From Dissophora ornata (lineage: Eukaryota; Mortierellomycota; Mortierellomycetes; Mortierellales; Mortierellaceae), in the NCBI GenBank assembly GCA_025201705.1, contig MU616880.1, forward strand, positions 1 to 34,643: 34,643 nucleotides of DNA, given 5' to 3'. Made by a program: the position numbers and the translations under genes. Numbering within the stretch: the first letter of the stretch is position 1; every line of letters starts with the position of its first letter. Positions 23,421 to 33,592 of this stretch are shown here, one piece after another. The notes beneath the pieces were generated by a model. It had not been told where the DNA came from and searched no databases. It worked only from the letters and a program-made list of their open reading frames with translations.

Positions 23421-26400
23421 ATGTCAAGTTCGTCAGGTTTAAATACCAGGGGAGGGCGTGGAAGTTTCCGTGGCGTCCACTCCAGTCGTGGTGGGAGAGG
23501 AAGAGGTCAAGGTCAAGGCGATGGAGAAGGCCATGGCGGGGGGAGCCAATCCAGCCGTGGTGGGAGAGGAAGAGGGAGAGGGGAAGGCGACGGGGAAGGC
23601 CGTGGTCGTGGTCGTGGTCGCGGTCGCGGACGTGGTGGCTGGTTGACCGATGAACAAAAGGCTCAGATCGTTGTAGTTCAACGACCGGCTACAATCCAAG
23701 TGGCTAGCGAAGGCACCGACGACGTTATCTTAGCTACTTCCGCAGACGAGCAGCTTCAGCACGTCGCTAGCTTTATCCTTCGCAAGAAAGACTTCACAAA
23801 CTTTCACACTCAAAGTCAAATCCGTAAGTTTGTGAACTCGTGCCTAATCAACCTTTCCAACCACCACAAAGTCGATACCTCTGGAATCTTGGTGTCCTTG
23901 GCCTCTGTTTCAGGGCGGGCTCGCCTTACTGAAATTATGGAGAAACATATGGGTGTTGATGTCGGGGGTGACAAGAGCATCCTCTCATTTCAGTTTGTCG
24001 TCCTGCCTCTGGTCGGAGTGTTGACGCGAGAGTCTGTGTGCCAGTCGATCATGACCTGCGAGTCCGGCGCTATCTACGCGACGGTCTATCTTAATCGCCA
24101 GAGTTTCCTTGAAAACGGCGTTATGCGATGTATGGATGAACTTCTGGATCGTGGCTCGCTGCGAGATCTCAGTCTGGCAGGCAGGAGACTGCCTCGCGAG
24201 GATCCGAGTGTTTGCCAAGTCTCTTCTTTGCAGCACGCCATGCTTGCAATCACTCGTTTGATCTATCAACTGATCAGGCGTAACCGGGATGCGAGGTTTG
24301 AGATGGCTGACGTTGTCAGAAGACTCCGCACGCAGCAGGAAAAGTGCCTGAAAGTAGGCACTGACTCTCCTGAAAGCCGCTTCATCAAAGAAGTGTTGAC
24401 TAGGGAGGTCAAAAGACTCGAGTATATTGTCGACGATGCGCAAGAAACTATCATTCAGCCTACTGATCCATCGGGTGGCCTCGAAAGCAATCTGTTAAGG
24501 CGAATGCGTGGTCCAAACAGGGTGCATCTCGCCATGATCTATGACCCTCCAGGCGATTTGTCTCCATCAGGCCCTCGTCACGACAATGATTTTCTGTCGA
24601 TCAGGGCGATCCAGGTGCTCCCTACACAAAAGGAAATCACCAGCTCGAGAGCGCCTTTCCTGCCATGTAATGGCGTCCCGGATGCTCCCCATTTCCTAGC
24701 TCCAGGATGGAAGCGCCAGTTAGATATCCACTTTCGTTTATATAGGGAGGATATGCTGAACCCTCTTAAAAAAGGCGTAATGGGATTCCTGTCCGCCCTC
24801 AAAGCTACGGATAAAGGCAAAGAAGAAGTTCTCCTGCGGCCAAAGGACCTACGAAAACTTCTCGGTGACAACGTGAGTCTGAACGTCTATGGCAATGTTG
24901 AGTTCAAGAGAATGGACACCACGAAGCAATTAGCAGGTTCTATTCAGATCTCTTTCGACCAGCCTTCGCAGCTTCAAGGTAAAAACCAGACTCGGCGAGC
25001 CGAGTTCTGGCAGCGATCCAAGAGTCGACTAATGCAGGGCGCACTTGTCTGTATCGCCAGGCGATCGACACATGAAGAATGTGACGAAGGAAAAGACGTC
25101 GAAATGATCCTTGGTGTTGTCCTCCGACGCGATGTTGATGTTCTGGCCTGGAACGACGCAGTAGCGCATATCCACATTTCTTTGACGGATCCAAGAATGT
25201 ACTTGGTGATGCTGAACTCTGTGACCCATGCAGGAGGCGAACCCTGGTTCCTGGTTGAGTCTACCGGTGGATTCTTCGAGTCGTATCGCCCGGTCTTGAA
25301 GGTGCTTCAGAATTGCGAACCCGCGACCATGCCATTTGGAAAGTATCTTGCTCCAACCAAGGAAGAGACTGAGGCTAGATCGGAAAATGGATGTGAGGTT
25401 GACCCACCTCTTTACTCGCGTGCTCCTGGCTTTGCGTTTGATTTGTCGGTCTTACTCAAAGGCCAACAATTCCGTCTCGATGTGACCGACCGATCGTCCG
25501 CTGCAGGTGCAGTGGATATACTTCAGAAACACAGCACTCTCGATAACACGCAGGCCGAGGCTTTAGTCGAGACACTTTGCCGCGAGGTTGCATTGATAAG
25601 CGGGTAAGCACATCAATTCCATCCAACGGCTGAACTCTTGAATCACACAATTTGTTTTCCTGCACTGACGATGTGTCTACAACAGGCCCCCTGGAACAGG
25701 GAAGACCAAAATTGGTATCGATCTGATGCGAGTACTCCTGGACAATGGAGCCAAAATGCGCTGCGGTCCCATTCTCTGCATTTGCTATACCAACCATGCT
25801 TTGGACCAGTTCCTCGAGCATATCTTGGACGAAGGCATCACTAAGATCGTCCGCGTCGGCGCTCGATCCAAATCTGAACGATTGCAGAATTATACTCTCG
25901 AAAGCCTTATGAAGTCAAGCACAACGTCCTTTGGCGTCAAACAGGCCCTGAAGACGGCTTTTGAAGGGCTGGATGAAATCAGAGTCAAGATTGAGATACT
26001 CGAGAAGTCTCTTCGGAGTGATATCCCCGAGTGGGAGTACATCGGACCTTGCTTGATGATGAATAGCCCCGATCAATACAATCAATTTGCGAACTGGAAG
26101 CGCTCCGTTCGTGACGAGGAGATCGAAAGCGAGGCAAATTCCGAGTATCATGACGGCTACACCGACGAAGCCTTTTTAGATGGCTTTTTTGAGGATGATG
26201 CCCCTTCGAATAGCCTTGATGACGATGACAGCTCTTCGGATATCACTGACGATGATGGCGGCTCCTCAGATGTCAATGATGAGGATGACGACTCTTCGGA
26301 TGTCAACGATCAGGATAGCCACTCTGATGAGGGGAAATTTACTGAAGTTGAAGTTAAAGGTCGAAGCAGTACGAACAATGATCCATTTACGCGATGGGCC

Positions 26401-29400
26401 CGGGCGCTGGATATTAAGGAGTTGATGGAAAGCAATAAGAAGGCTCAGAATAGGTGGGAGAAGCGTGATAGGAAGAGCAGCCACAACATCTACAACGCCT
26501 ACTACCGGCGACTGAAGCAGGAACCAATACTGCGACACATCCCAGAAATGGACAGACCATTGCTCCTGTTGAACGGAAATGTCTGGGAGATGTCAATACA
26601 GGAGCGTGGGCGGTTATTAGAGTCGTGGAAGCCTGAAATCCAAACCTTCATGATGGATAAGATGGAGCTTTTGCTAAACAAAATGGAATCTTTTACACAA
26701 GCCAAGAACGCGGCCTTTGACGAATCGCGCCGCTCAATTCTACGCAGTTCTTTGGTAATCGGTATGACCACTAGCGGAGCTGCCAAGCTTCAGACAATGA
26801 TCAGCGCTGTGGCTCCCAAGATCATCATTTGCGAAGAGGCTGGAGAGGTGCTCGAGTCCCACATCCTGTCAGCGCTTTCAGAGTCCACGCAGCACTTGAT
26901 TTTGATTGGCGACCACCAGCAACTTCGACCTCAAATCGAAACATACACTCTCTCATCTGATTCTACCGTGGGCAAGAACCACAACCTCGACCAGTCTTTG
27001 TTTGAGCGACTGGTAACGGCCGAAAGTATGCCATTGTCACATCTGACAATTCAGCGACGAATGCGACCAGAGATCTCCAGTCTGATCCGTAGCACACTCT
27101 ATCCCAACCTTGAAGATGGAGAGAGGGTCCGGCAATACCCTCCAGTGGGTGGTATGGGGGCAAATCTTTACTTCATGAACCATGCCCATCCCGAGGACAG
27201 CAAAGACCAGTATGGCGTGCAGTCATTTGCCAACACTTTTGAGGTCAAGATGGTTGAAGCTCTAGCGCGCTACCTGATCAAGAATGGCTATGACAAGCCT
27301 GGCGACATTGCTGTGCTGACTCCTTATCTCGGTCAGCTTTCAAAGCTGAGGGACTGCTTGCGAAATAGCTTCATTCTCGTGGTTGATGAGCGGGACCAAG
27401 AGCAGTTGGACCTGAAGGAAGAGGAAAAGGAACAGGATGGTATGATATCCAAAGTCAACGAACAGGTTGGCGTCAAAAAATTAGATCTGCAGAACCATCT
27501 CACGTTGAGAACCATCGACAATTATCAGGTATATCCCGGGCGGGTTGTTTATGAAAATGATATTGAAATTACATCAACTAACTTCATTATTTTCCTATTT
27601 GACAGGGCGAAGAGGCTAAGATAGTCATCATATCGCTTGTCCGAAGTGATGTCAAGAGTGATGGTTCGTTATCAGCATCCTCCACGATCGGATTCCTAAA
27701 GTCACCTAACCGCACGAATGTGTTGCTATCGCGAGCACAGCATGGGATGTATATTATCGGTAACGCGGGATTAATGGGCAAGGAAAAGCATGGTATCTGG
27801 CCAACAGTCATCGAAGAACTGCGAGATTTCGGTCGAATCGGCGATGGCATCCCTATCATGTGCAAGAACCACCCTGAGATGCAGAACATCGTGGATAGTC
27901 CCGATAAACTCAACGTGGTGTCGCCAAATGGTGGATGCATGAATGCCTGTGGACACAATATGCCATGTGGACATGTCTGTCCCTTAACCTGTAAGTTCAT
28001 TTTGCATCTAAACTACCCGCAAGATTAAAGTGCGAAGCGCTAGAACTGATCCATGCTGTTTGACTTTCTAAATTACATTTTATTTAATCAGGCCACCCAG
28101 ATGATGAAAACCATCTTATGGTGAGGTGCATGCAGCCTTGTCCACGTCTCCATCGTGGCTGTGATCACGTCTGTCCAAAACTGTGTGGCGAAAAGTGTGG
28201 CAATTGTATGGAACCTGCCGCGGCTATAGTCCTCGCTTGCGGCCATGTCTATGAGCATCCAACATGCCACCAAGCCCAGAATCCGTCCATGGTCGTTTGC
28301 AGAGTTCGTGTCACACGAAAGCTCCCGACCTGCGAGCATGAACGCATCCTCGAGTGCTATATGAATCCTGCGATAATCAGCTGTAACAGGCCATGTGGTG
28401 GCATTCTTGGCTGTGGACACACTTGCAAGCGCACGTGTTCCCATTGCCAAGGAGTTACTCGTCTTGAACTGGATATCAGTGATGACTCCGCAGAAGAGGT
28501 TCGTCGGACCGTGCATGGTGCCTGCTTGACACAATGTGGTCGCAATCACTTTTGTGAACACGTTTGTGTTTCGAACTGTCATGAAGGCTCTCCATGTCCT
28601 CCTTGCTCGCAGAAGTGTGATGTAGCCTGTGCCCATTTCCGTTGCAGACAGAACTGCAATGTGCTGCCTGCTGCCTGCTGTCAGCCATGTGTGTGGGAGT
28701 GTGAGCATAAAGGCAAATGCAATATGCCTTGCGGAGCCCCCTGCGATCGACTTCCGTGCAGCGAGCGCTGTAGCAAGGCACTCGCTTGTGGCCATCAATG
28801 CCCCTCGGTTTGCGGAGAGAATTGCCCCTCCGAGAAATTTTGTGTTGAGTGTGGGGACCCTGAGAGGATGGAAGATATCGTCGATGTAGTCATGCAGCAG
28901 CCATTGCGCGAAGTGGACGTCAACGATGATCCGATCTTAGTCCTCTCCTGTGGCCACGTATTGACAATGACGAGCTTGGATGGCATGATGGATATGTCAT
29001 CGTACTACCGTCATCGAACCGACAGAATGACAGGGATTGTGAGCTACGTTGATAAGAAGGAGCTCCCTGGAGCAGAGGTGTCGCAGGTCTCGTGCCATCT
29101 GTGCCGAAAGCCAATCGTCGATCTACATCGTTACGGCCGTCGCGTCAACTACGCTCAGCTCTCACTACGACTGAAGAAATACCAAGTGAAGCAGGCAAAG
29201 AGCATGAAGTACGCATGCCAGGAATTCGACATCGTACAAGCTCAGACCAACCGCATTCAAGCCACATTTCTGAATTCCTTGTCGGAGGAACCCGCCCAAC
29301 CCATCACGAAACCTCGACTCAAGACATCGCGCAGGCTTGGAAGATACAACGACACTACAGACCTACTCCCGCGCAGTAATTTTTTAGCCATCTCCAAGGC

Positions 29401-30532
29401 CTATGGAATCCCAGACAAGCATGAGCGAGACTGGAAGAAGTTGATCGAACCCGTGGCATCGACTTTCCATAAGTTCACATCCATCCACCAGAATGCATCC
29501 AAGTCGCCGTCGAAGGAACTTTTTGACGCGGCGGTATCGCACTTGTACCGACTCAAGACGGCTCCGACCTCCGGCCAATCTGAGGGCGTTGTCACCCAGC
29601 CTTCCTTGCCAGAGGGTGGAATCACAGCCTCGGAAGTAGTGAAGGCCTGTATTGTCGAATGTGGACTCCCACGCGATGGTCATGGTGGCTCCTCCTTTGT
29701 CGATTCCCTCAACGAGCTCACGAATGTGCTCCTCTTCGTTCTCGCACAGGCTATAGCCGCCATGAACAAAGTCGGTTTATCCACAGGTTGGTATTGGTTC
29801 GTCCAGGACTTGATCCACTGTGCTACCGTCTATGTCGACATACTGAAGAAAGCTGCCCAGAATGGCAAGTTTGACAGGAAACTGGCGCACGCTCGTGTAG
29901 CGCGCATGGATTTGATCTATAAGACCATACGGTTGAAAGGTCAGAAGGATGCGTTTCCAACAACGGAGAATAGGCAAAGGAAGAGGCTGAAGGAGGTCCA
30001 CTCTCTGACCGAGCAATTCATGATCGAGATGAAGGAGGTCAAGGACAGATGTCCTTTGGGTATTAAAGAGGAGTGTTTGGCGAGAATGGAGGACCTAGAA
30101 GGAAAGATGACGGTAGCTATCAAGATTGCCCGAGGGGAAATGCCCAACAACGGGCCCTTATCCTATCAGGAAAAATTGGAGCTCTTTAGGGTAGTCAATG
30201 AGGAACTTCATGGAGAAGGACATTGGTACAGATGTCCCAACGGCCACACCGTAAGTCTACAAGCAGTATACTGCATTTTTTTTGAGGATATTATCCTATC
30301 CTGTATTGCGCGTTTGTGTGGATTACCAAATCGTTGACATCTGCCATTGCCTTTCGTGTTTGCTCGTTTTTAGTACGTGATTGGCGAATGCGGTGGGGCC
30401 ATGCAGGAGTCGAACTGTCCAGAATGTGGGGCTGTTATTGGAGGCACAAGACACAATCTCCATGGAGATAACACACGCGACACAGAGTTTGAGAGCATGT
30501 ACCGGCAACATCCACCCGCGTCATTCTTGTGA
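23421..30532 (+). CDS. ZNFX1/SAD-3/Hrr1-like SF1 RNA helicase with NF-X1 and RZ zinc fingers (5 exons)
   Basis: Exons are 23421-25603, 25686-27528, 27606-27990, 28092-30250 and 30374-30532 (6729 nt, 2242 residues). In-frame ATGs at 23358 and 23367 (the latter in accATGg) would add 18-21 residues; MSSSSGLNTRGGRG was chosen as the more natural N-terminus. Residues ~10-74 form an RGG/GRGRG tract typical of RNA binding. A helical region typical of ZNFX1 (FQFVVLPLVGVLTRES) and the pre-helicase segment (FRLYREDMLNPLKKG, ~437) follow. The UPF1-like SF1 core has Walker A GPPGTGKT (~728-735), TNHALDQF, Walker B variant ICEEAGEVLE (~1110), LIGDHQQLRPQ, RRMRPEIS, GEEAKIVIISLVRS and TNVLLSRAQHGMYIIGN. 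Cys/His-rich NF-X1-type fingers (CGHxC...C patterns) fill ~1453-1724. The C-terminus (RCPNGH, YVIGECGGAM, CPECG, IGG) matches the RZ finger of ZNFX1 and RNF213. Known relatives act in small-RNA inheritance (C. elegans ZNFX-1), RNAi/RdRP complexes (S. pombe Hrr1, Neurospora SAD-3) and dsRNA sensing (mammalian ZNFX1). An RNAi-linked role here is inferred. Confidence 0.93.
23481..23640 (+). repeat. RGG-box tandem repeats, ~69-nt duplicated unit plus (CGTGGT)n
   Basis: A block beginning tccagtcgtggtgggagagg at 23481 recurs with few changes at 23550, giving two diverged copies of a unit encoding SSRGGRGRG followed by Gly/Glu/Asp/His residues. It is followed by alternating CGT/GGT-type codons encoding (RG)n to about 23640. 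The tract is the N-terminal RGG region of the ZNFX1-like helicase. Arginine here is a usual target of methylation and mediates RNA binding in many proteins; that is family knowledge, not seen here. Confidence 0.85.
26218..26331 (+). repeat. Imperfect 30-bp acidic tandem repeat inside the helicase
   Basis: Three 30-base units and a 24-base partial unit encode DDDDSSSDIT, DDDGGSSDVN, DEDDDSSDVN and DQDSHSDE (residues ~906-943). They lie between motif Ia and Walker B of the ZNFX1-like helicase, so they are an insertion in the first RecA-like domain and not a terminal tail. The units are diverged at several bases, so the array is not very recent. Acidic Ser-rich sequence suggests casein-kinase-2-type phosphorylation, an inference only. 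Confidence 0.88.
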
Positions 30533-30578
30533 ACAGCATGAATAGCGATATCCTCAGAGGGCCTAAAAGTGGTGAAGA

Positions 30579-30584
30579 AATAAA
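30579..30584 (+). promoter_or_regulatory. Possible poly(A) signal AATAAA
   Basis: The hexamer lies ~47 bases downstream of the helicase stop codon, a suitable distance for a short fungal 3' UTR. A second AATAAA occurs at about 30674-30679. Either could be used. Confidence 0.4.
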
Positions 30585-32263
30585 GAATGACGAGAAAGAA
30601 AATATCTACAGGATGTTATGAGCATATACTCCGCCCAAAAAAAGTAGAGCAGAAGCAGGAAGTGCAAAAGAAAAATAAAACTACAAGAGTTATTTTGCTC
30701 GGGAGCGGATCCAGGGGCTTAATCACCTTCCAGCGCTTGATCTTGACCTTGGGTAATTGTCTTTTGCTGCCTGTCGAGCTGCTTTGGCCGTGTCGAAGAC
30801 ACACTGAGCACGACAATTCTCCCGTCGTTACTGTGACCTCCATGAGAAGACTAAAAAAAGACCTGTTGTTTCCTGACGACTACTGGGCGGCATAACTGTT
30901 TAGAAGAGATAAAACCCCTTCCTGTCGCTAATGCGTTCACCCGCAAGTCGTTCGCTAATGACTCGGCACCAAGCGAATTTTGTACTTCTCTTTCGCGATT
31001 TTGGTGTGGATACTATTGCCATGGAGGCATTAGTCTAGACAGAAGCTTTGGTGGTTTCTAAGGGTACAGAAGTGTGCCATTCGAGTCGGGGTTACACTTC
31101 ACTCGCACTTGGACCTCGTTTTATTTTTTTATGTTGGAGTGAAGGTGCCGCGAAGCTGAACCGCTTTGATAGCTCGCCAGCTTTTTGTTCAAGAATCACC
31201 TTGTTCTGATTAATAAAAACTTGGATTATTGCTATCCAGTCACTTTTGCCAGTTCTCCTACCACGACGTGTATGTAGTGTGGACTGGCAGACAAATATGC
31301 CGCGATCTGGATCCCGCGTCATCGGCTGGGCCCATTGTCAAAAGGTATTCGCAAAGTCCAGTGCAACACCGTGAGACCGAAACGGCCTGAAGCGGTCGAG
31401 CTGGTCGTGAGTGTCAGACTTCACGCCTACGCCTAATTTAAAGAGCGTTTCGCAAGGTACGTTGGGACGCTGCGGACGAATTTTAAGAGCAGCATCCTGC
31501 ACCACATCCCAACTTCAATGTGGCTCGTGACACTAGACTGTAGATGAGAGGATTAGGCATTTTCTACCTCCCATCCTTGCTGGAGCATTTTACGTCCGTC
31601 GTTTGAATACTCGGAACTTGAGGCTCTGAGGGCAGCCAGACTGTTGTTGGGAGGCGATATCGGCATCAGGGCAGTTTTGAAAGCACGCTGCGATTGGACT
31701 AGGGACTAACACTGCGCCAAAAATATATCCTTGATGTCCTCTTGCTGCCACGGGAAGAAATATTACAAACCTGTGTCGTGAACGCATCGGGCCATATATT
31801 CCAGTTGGCATTGTTGCGGGAATGTCGTAGGAACTGTCTCTTTTGTTTTTGACTTGCATCCTCTCCATTCGCAGCCTACAAGGTTAGTTGCAGGTCGACT
31901 TTGAGGCCACCTTTCAATGCAGCTGTCTACCAAGCCAGACTCCCAAATAAACTTTGACGTGCATGAGTGGTAGGGATGGGTTTGATATGCAGGTTGCCAC
32001 AATGGACGAAATGCATTCACTCCCAAGGGTCAAGCAGCTTTGTACGCGTTGCACTGTATAAATTTAAGTTTTGCAAAAGCGATTGCACGGATGCAGATTT
32101 TTGTTTTTTCTGTTGAGCGGATGATCATTCGAAGGTGGCAATAGAGGGGGTGCTTGTTTGAACATGGACGTGAAATCACTAAGTAATGCTGCACGACCGA
32201 AAGCTCCAATGCTGCATAGCTGTATTGCCGTAGAAACTTTATAGCTGTAAGCCAACGTTTACG

Positions 32264-32271
32264 GCCATAAA
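32264..32271 (+). promoter_or_regulatory. Weak TATA-like element upstream of the HTH gene
   Basis: The sequence ccataaaag lies about 80 bases before the start codon of the CENP-B-like gene, with a CT-rich stretch between (cattcacatccttcattcccatcc). The spacing is compatible with a core promoter, but the match is poor and unsupported by other evidence. Confidence 0.25.
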
Positions 32272-32349
32272 AGAGAGGTCATTCCGCATTTGCTCGCCTT
32301 CGCTTTCATTCACATCCTTCATTCCCATCCAACTACCTAGAGCAAAAAA

Positions 32350-33592
32350 ATGTCGGACGCGCGCCGTACACGACGATTGGTGCAGGATCCGCGACAACAG
32401 CGCGCACAGCGAACCTCTTCCTCCTCTGCTACGCAACAAATCTATCACAGCCTTACGCCAGACCAAGAACATGCTGTGCTCGAGATATTCGAAGCGAATC
32501 GCAATATGACACCGAGACTACTCGCTGGCTGGGCCCAGGGACAGTTTAATCTGTCTCACCCACCACCAACAGCGGCCATGAAGCTTATCACTGAGCAGGC
32601 CACTCCCGCTACAAAGAAAAGACGCCGACAGTATCGCAGCTCGGAACTCAAGAAGGTCATGCTCTTGTGGCTGCAAGAGCACGAGAAACAGGAATCCACT
32701 ATCACGGTTGGCATGATCTTCGAGAAGAGCAAACAAATGATTCGTCTGATCGAAGCTGTTTTCCCTACAAAGAGCGGTGCAAGGCCACTCACGGTTAGTT
32801 ATCAATGGGCCCGGCAGTTTCGAAAGAAATACGATAAGGCGGGCCTATCGAACCAGGGAATAGAATCCTCAAGATTGATTCTCCGGGAAGAATCAGCCTT
32901 ATTTCTCTCGGACCAAGAGTTAATCAAGCAAGCCCTGACCTCATTGCCAAATGGCCATGAAGACCTCTGGAACGCAGTCGATGATATCAATGATGCTGGA
33001 GATCAAAGCGATTTTCAAGAAGAAGAGGATGAACATAGCAAAATTGAAGAGGCGGAAGATCAGCGTCCTATGGACGAAGAAACGACTAAGAACATGGGTG
33101 AGGAAGATAGAGCTCTGTTTGTAAACGACGAGGACTTGGATAGAAATATCGTTTGGAGAGGTCGAATGAGTTCGGTAGCTGGGAATAAGTTTCAGCCCCC
33201 GTCGTTTACATCGTCATCCTCAGGCCTTTCTGATCTCGCTGCCATGGACTTCAACACATCTCTTGACGGCATCGGACGCACGGCGATTGTTGGCGGCAAT
33301 GAAGCCAATGACGAGTGCAGCACCAGCCGTCGCGCAGCCTTCAAACGATCAAATTCTCAAATTTCTACTCTGGCATGCATGAAGTTAGCCTCAGGTTAGT
33401 GTGTTTTTCCTGAAGTGATAAGTGAACACTCTTGTTTATTTGAGATTCTAATGACGATATTGCCGACCACAACCAGGCGAAATAAAGCCAGGGTCTTCGA
33501 AAGCATACCCAATCGAGGTTGAATCTGATCCTGAGTATGGTGACCTTAACATAGACACACCAGTGACCACGACCCTGCGCGGTAAGCGATGA
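32350..33592 (+). CDS. CENP-B/Tc5-type helix-turn-helix DNA-binding protein (2 exons)
   Basis: Exons are 32350-33394 and 33477-33592 (1161 nt, 386 residues). The start ATG follows agagcaaaaaa. Residues ~38-85 (LTPDQEHAVLEIFEANRNMT...LAGWAQGQFNLSHPP) look like the first HTH of CENP-B/ARS-binding/Tc5 transposase proteins. Residues ~93-155 (RRRQYRSSELKKVMLLWLQE, ITVGMIFEKSKQMIRL, SYQWARQFRKKYDKAGL) look like the second. Basic KKRRR precedes the second HTH and could be a nuclear signal. Residues ~215-260 are acidic (DFQEEEDEHSKIEEAEDQ). No DDE nuclease domain follows, so this is a solitary DNA-binding domain: possibly a domesticated transposase fragment or a pogo/CENP-B-like chromosomal protein. 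The 3' end is uncertain. The last codons CTG CGC GGT AAG CGA TGA overlap a gtaagc donor at 33582; splicing to the ag at about 33646 would give a slightly different tail ending near 33702. Confidence 0.72.

Larger units (their letters stand above)
30533..32349. other. Intergenic region between helicase and HTH protein genes
   Basis: There is about 1.8 kb without a supportable gene. The first 150 bases hold possible poly(A) signals. Between roughly 30.9 and 32.2 kb only short ORFs appear (for example minus strand 31590-31868 and 31763-32026). They overlap in different frames, show no motif and have no visible splice support. No terminal inverted repeats or tRNA-like folds were found by eye. Confidence 0.5.

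Noticed and set aside
28088..28798. 236-codon minus-strand ORF
   Set aside because: Antisense shadow of the Cys-rich NF-X1 finger array, where regular TGT/TGC codons keep the opposite strand open.
31590..32026. Two overlapping minus-strand ORFs that might be a transposon remnant
   Set aside because: No transposase or reverse-transcriptase motif and no terminal repeats; I could not link them into one reading.
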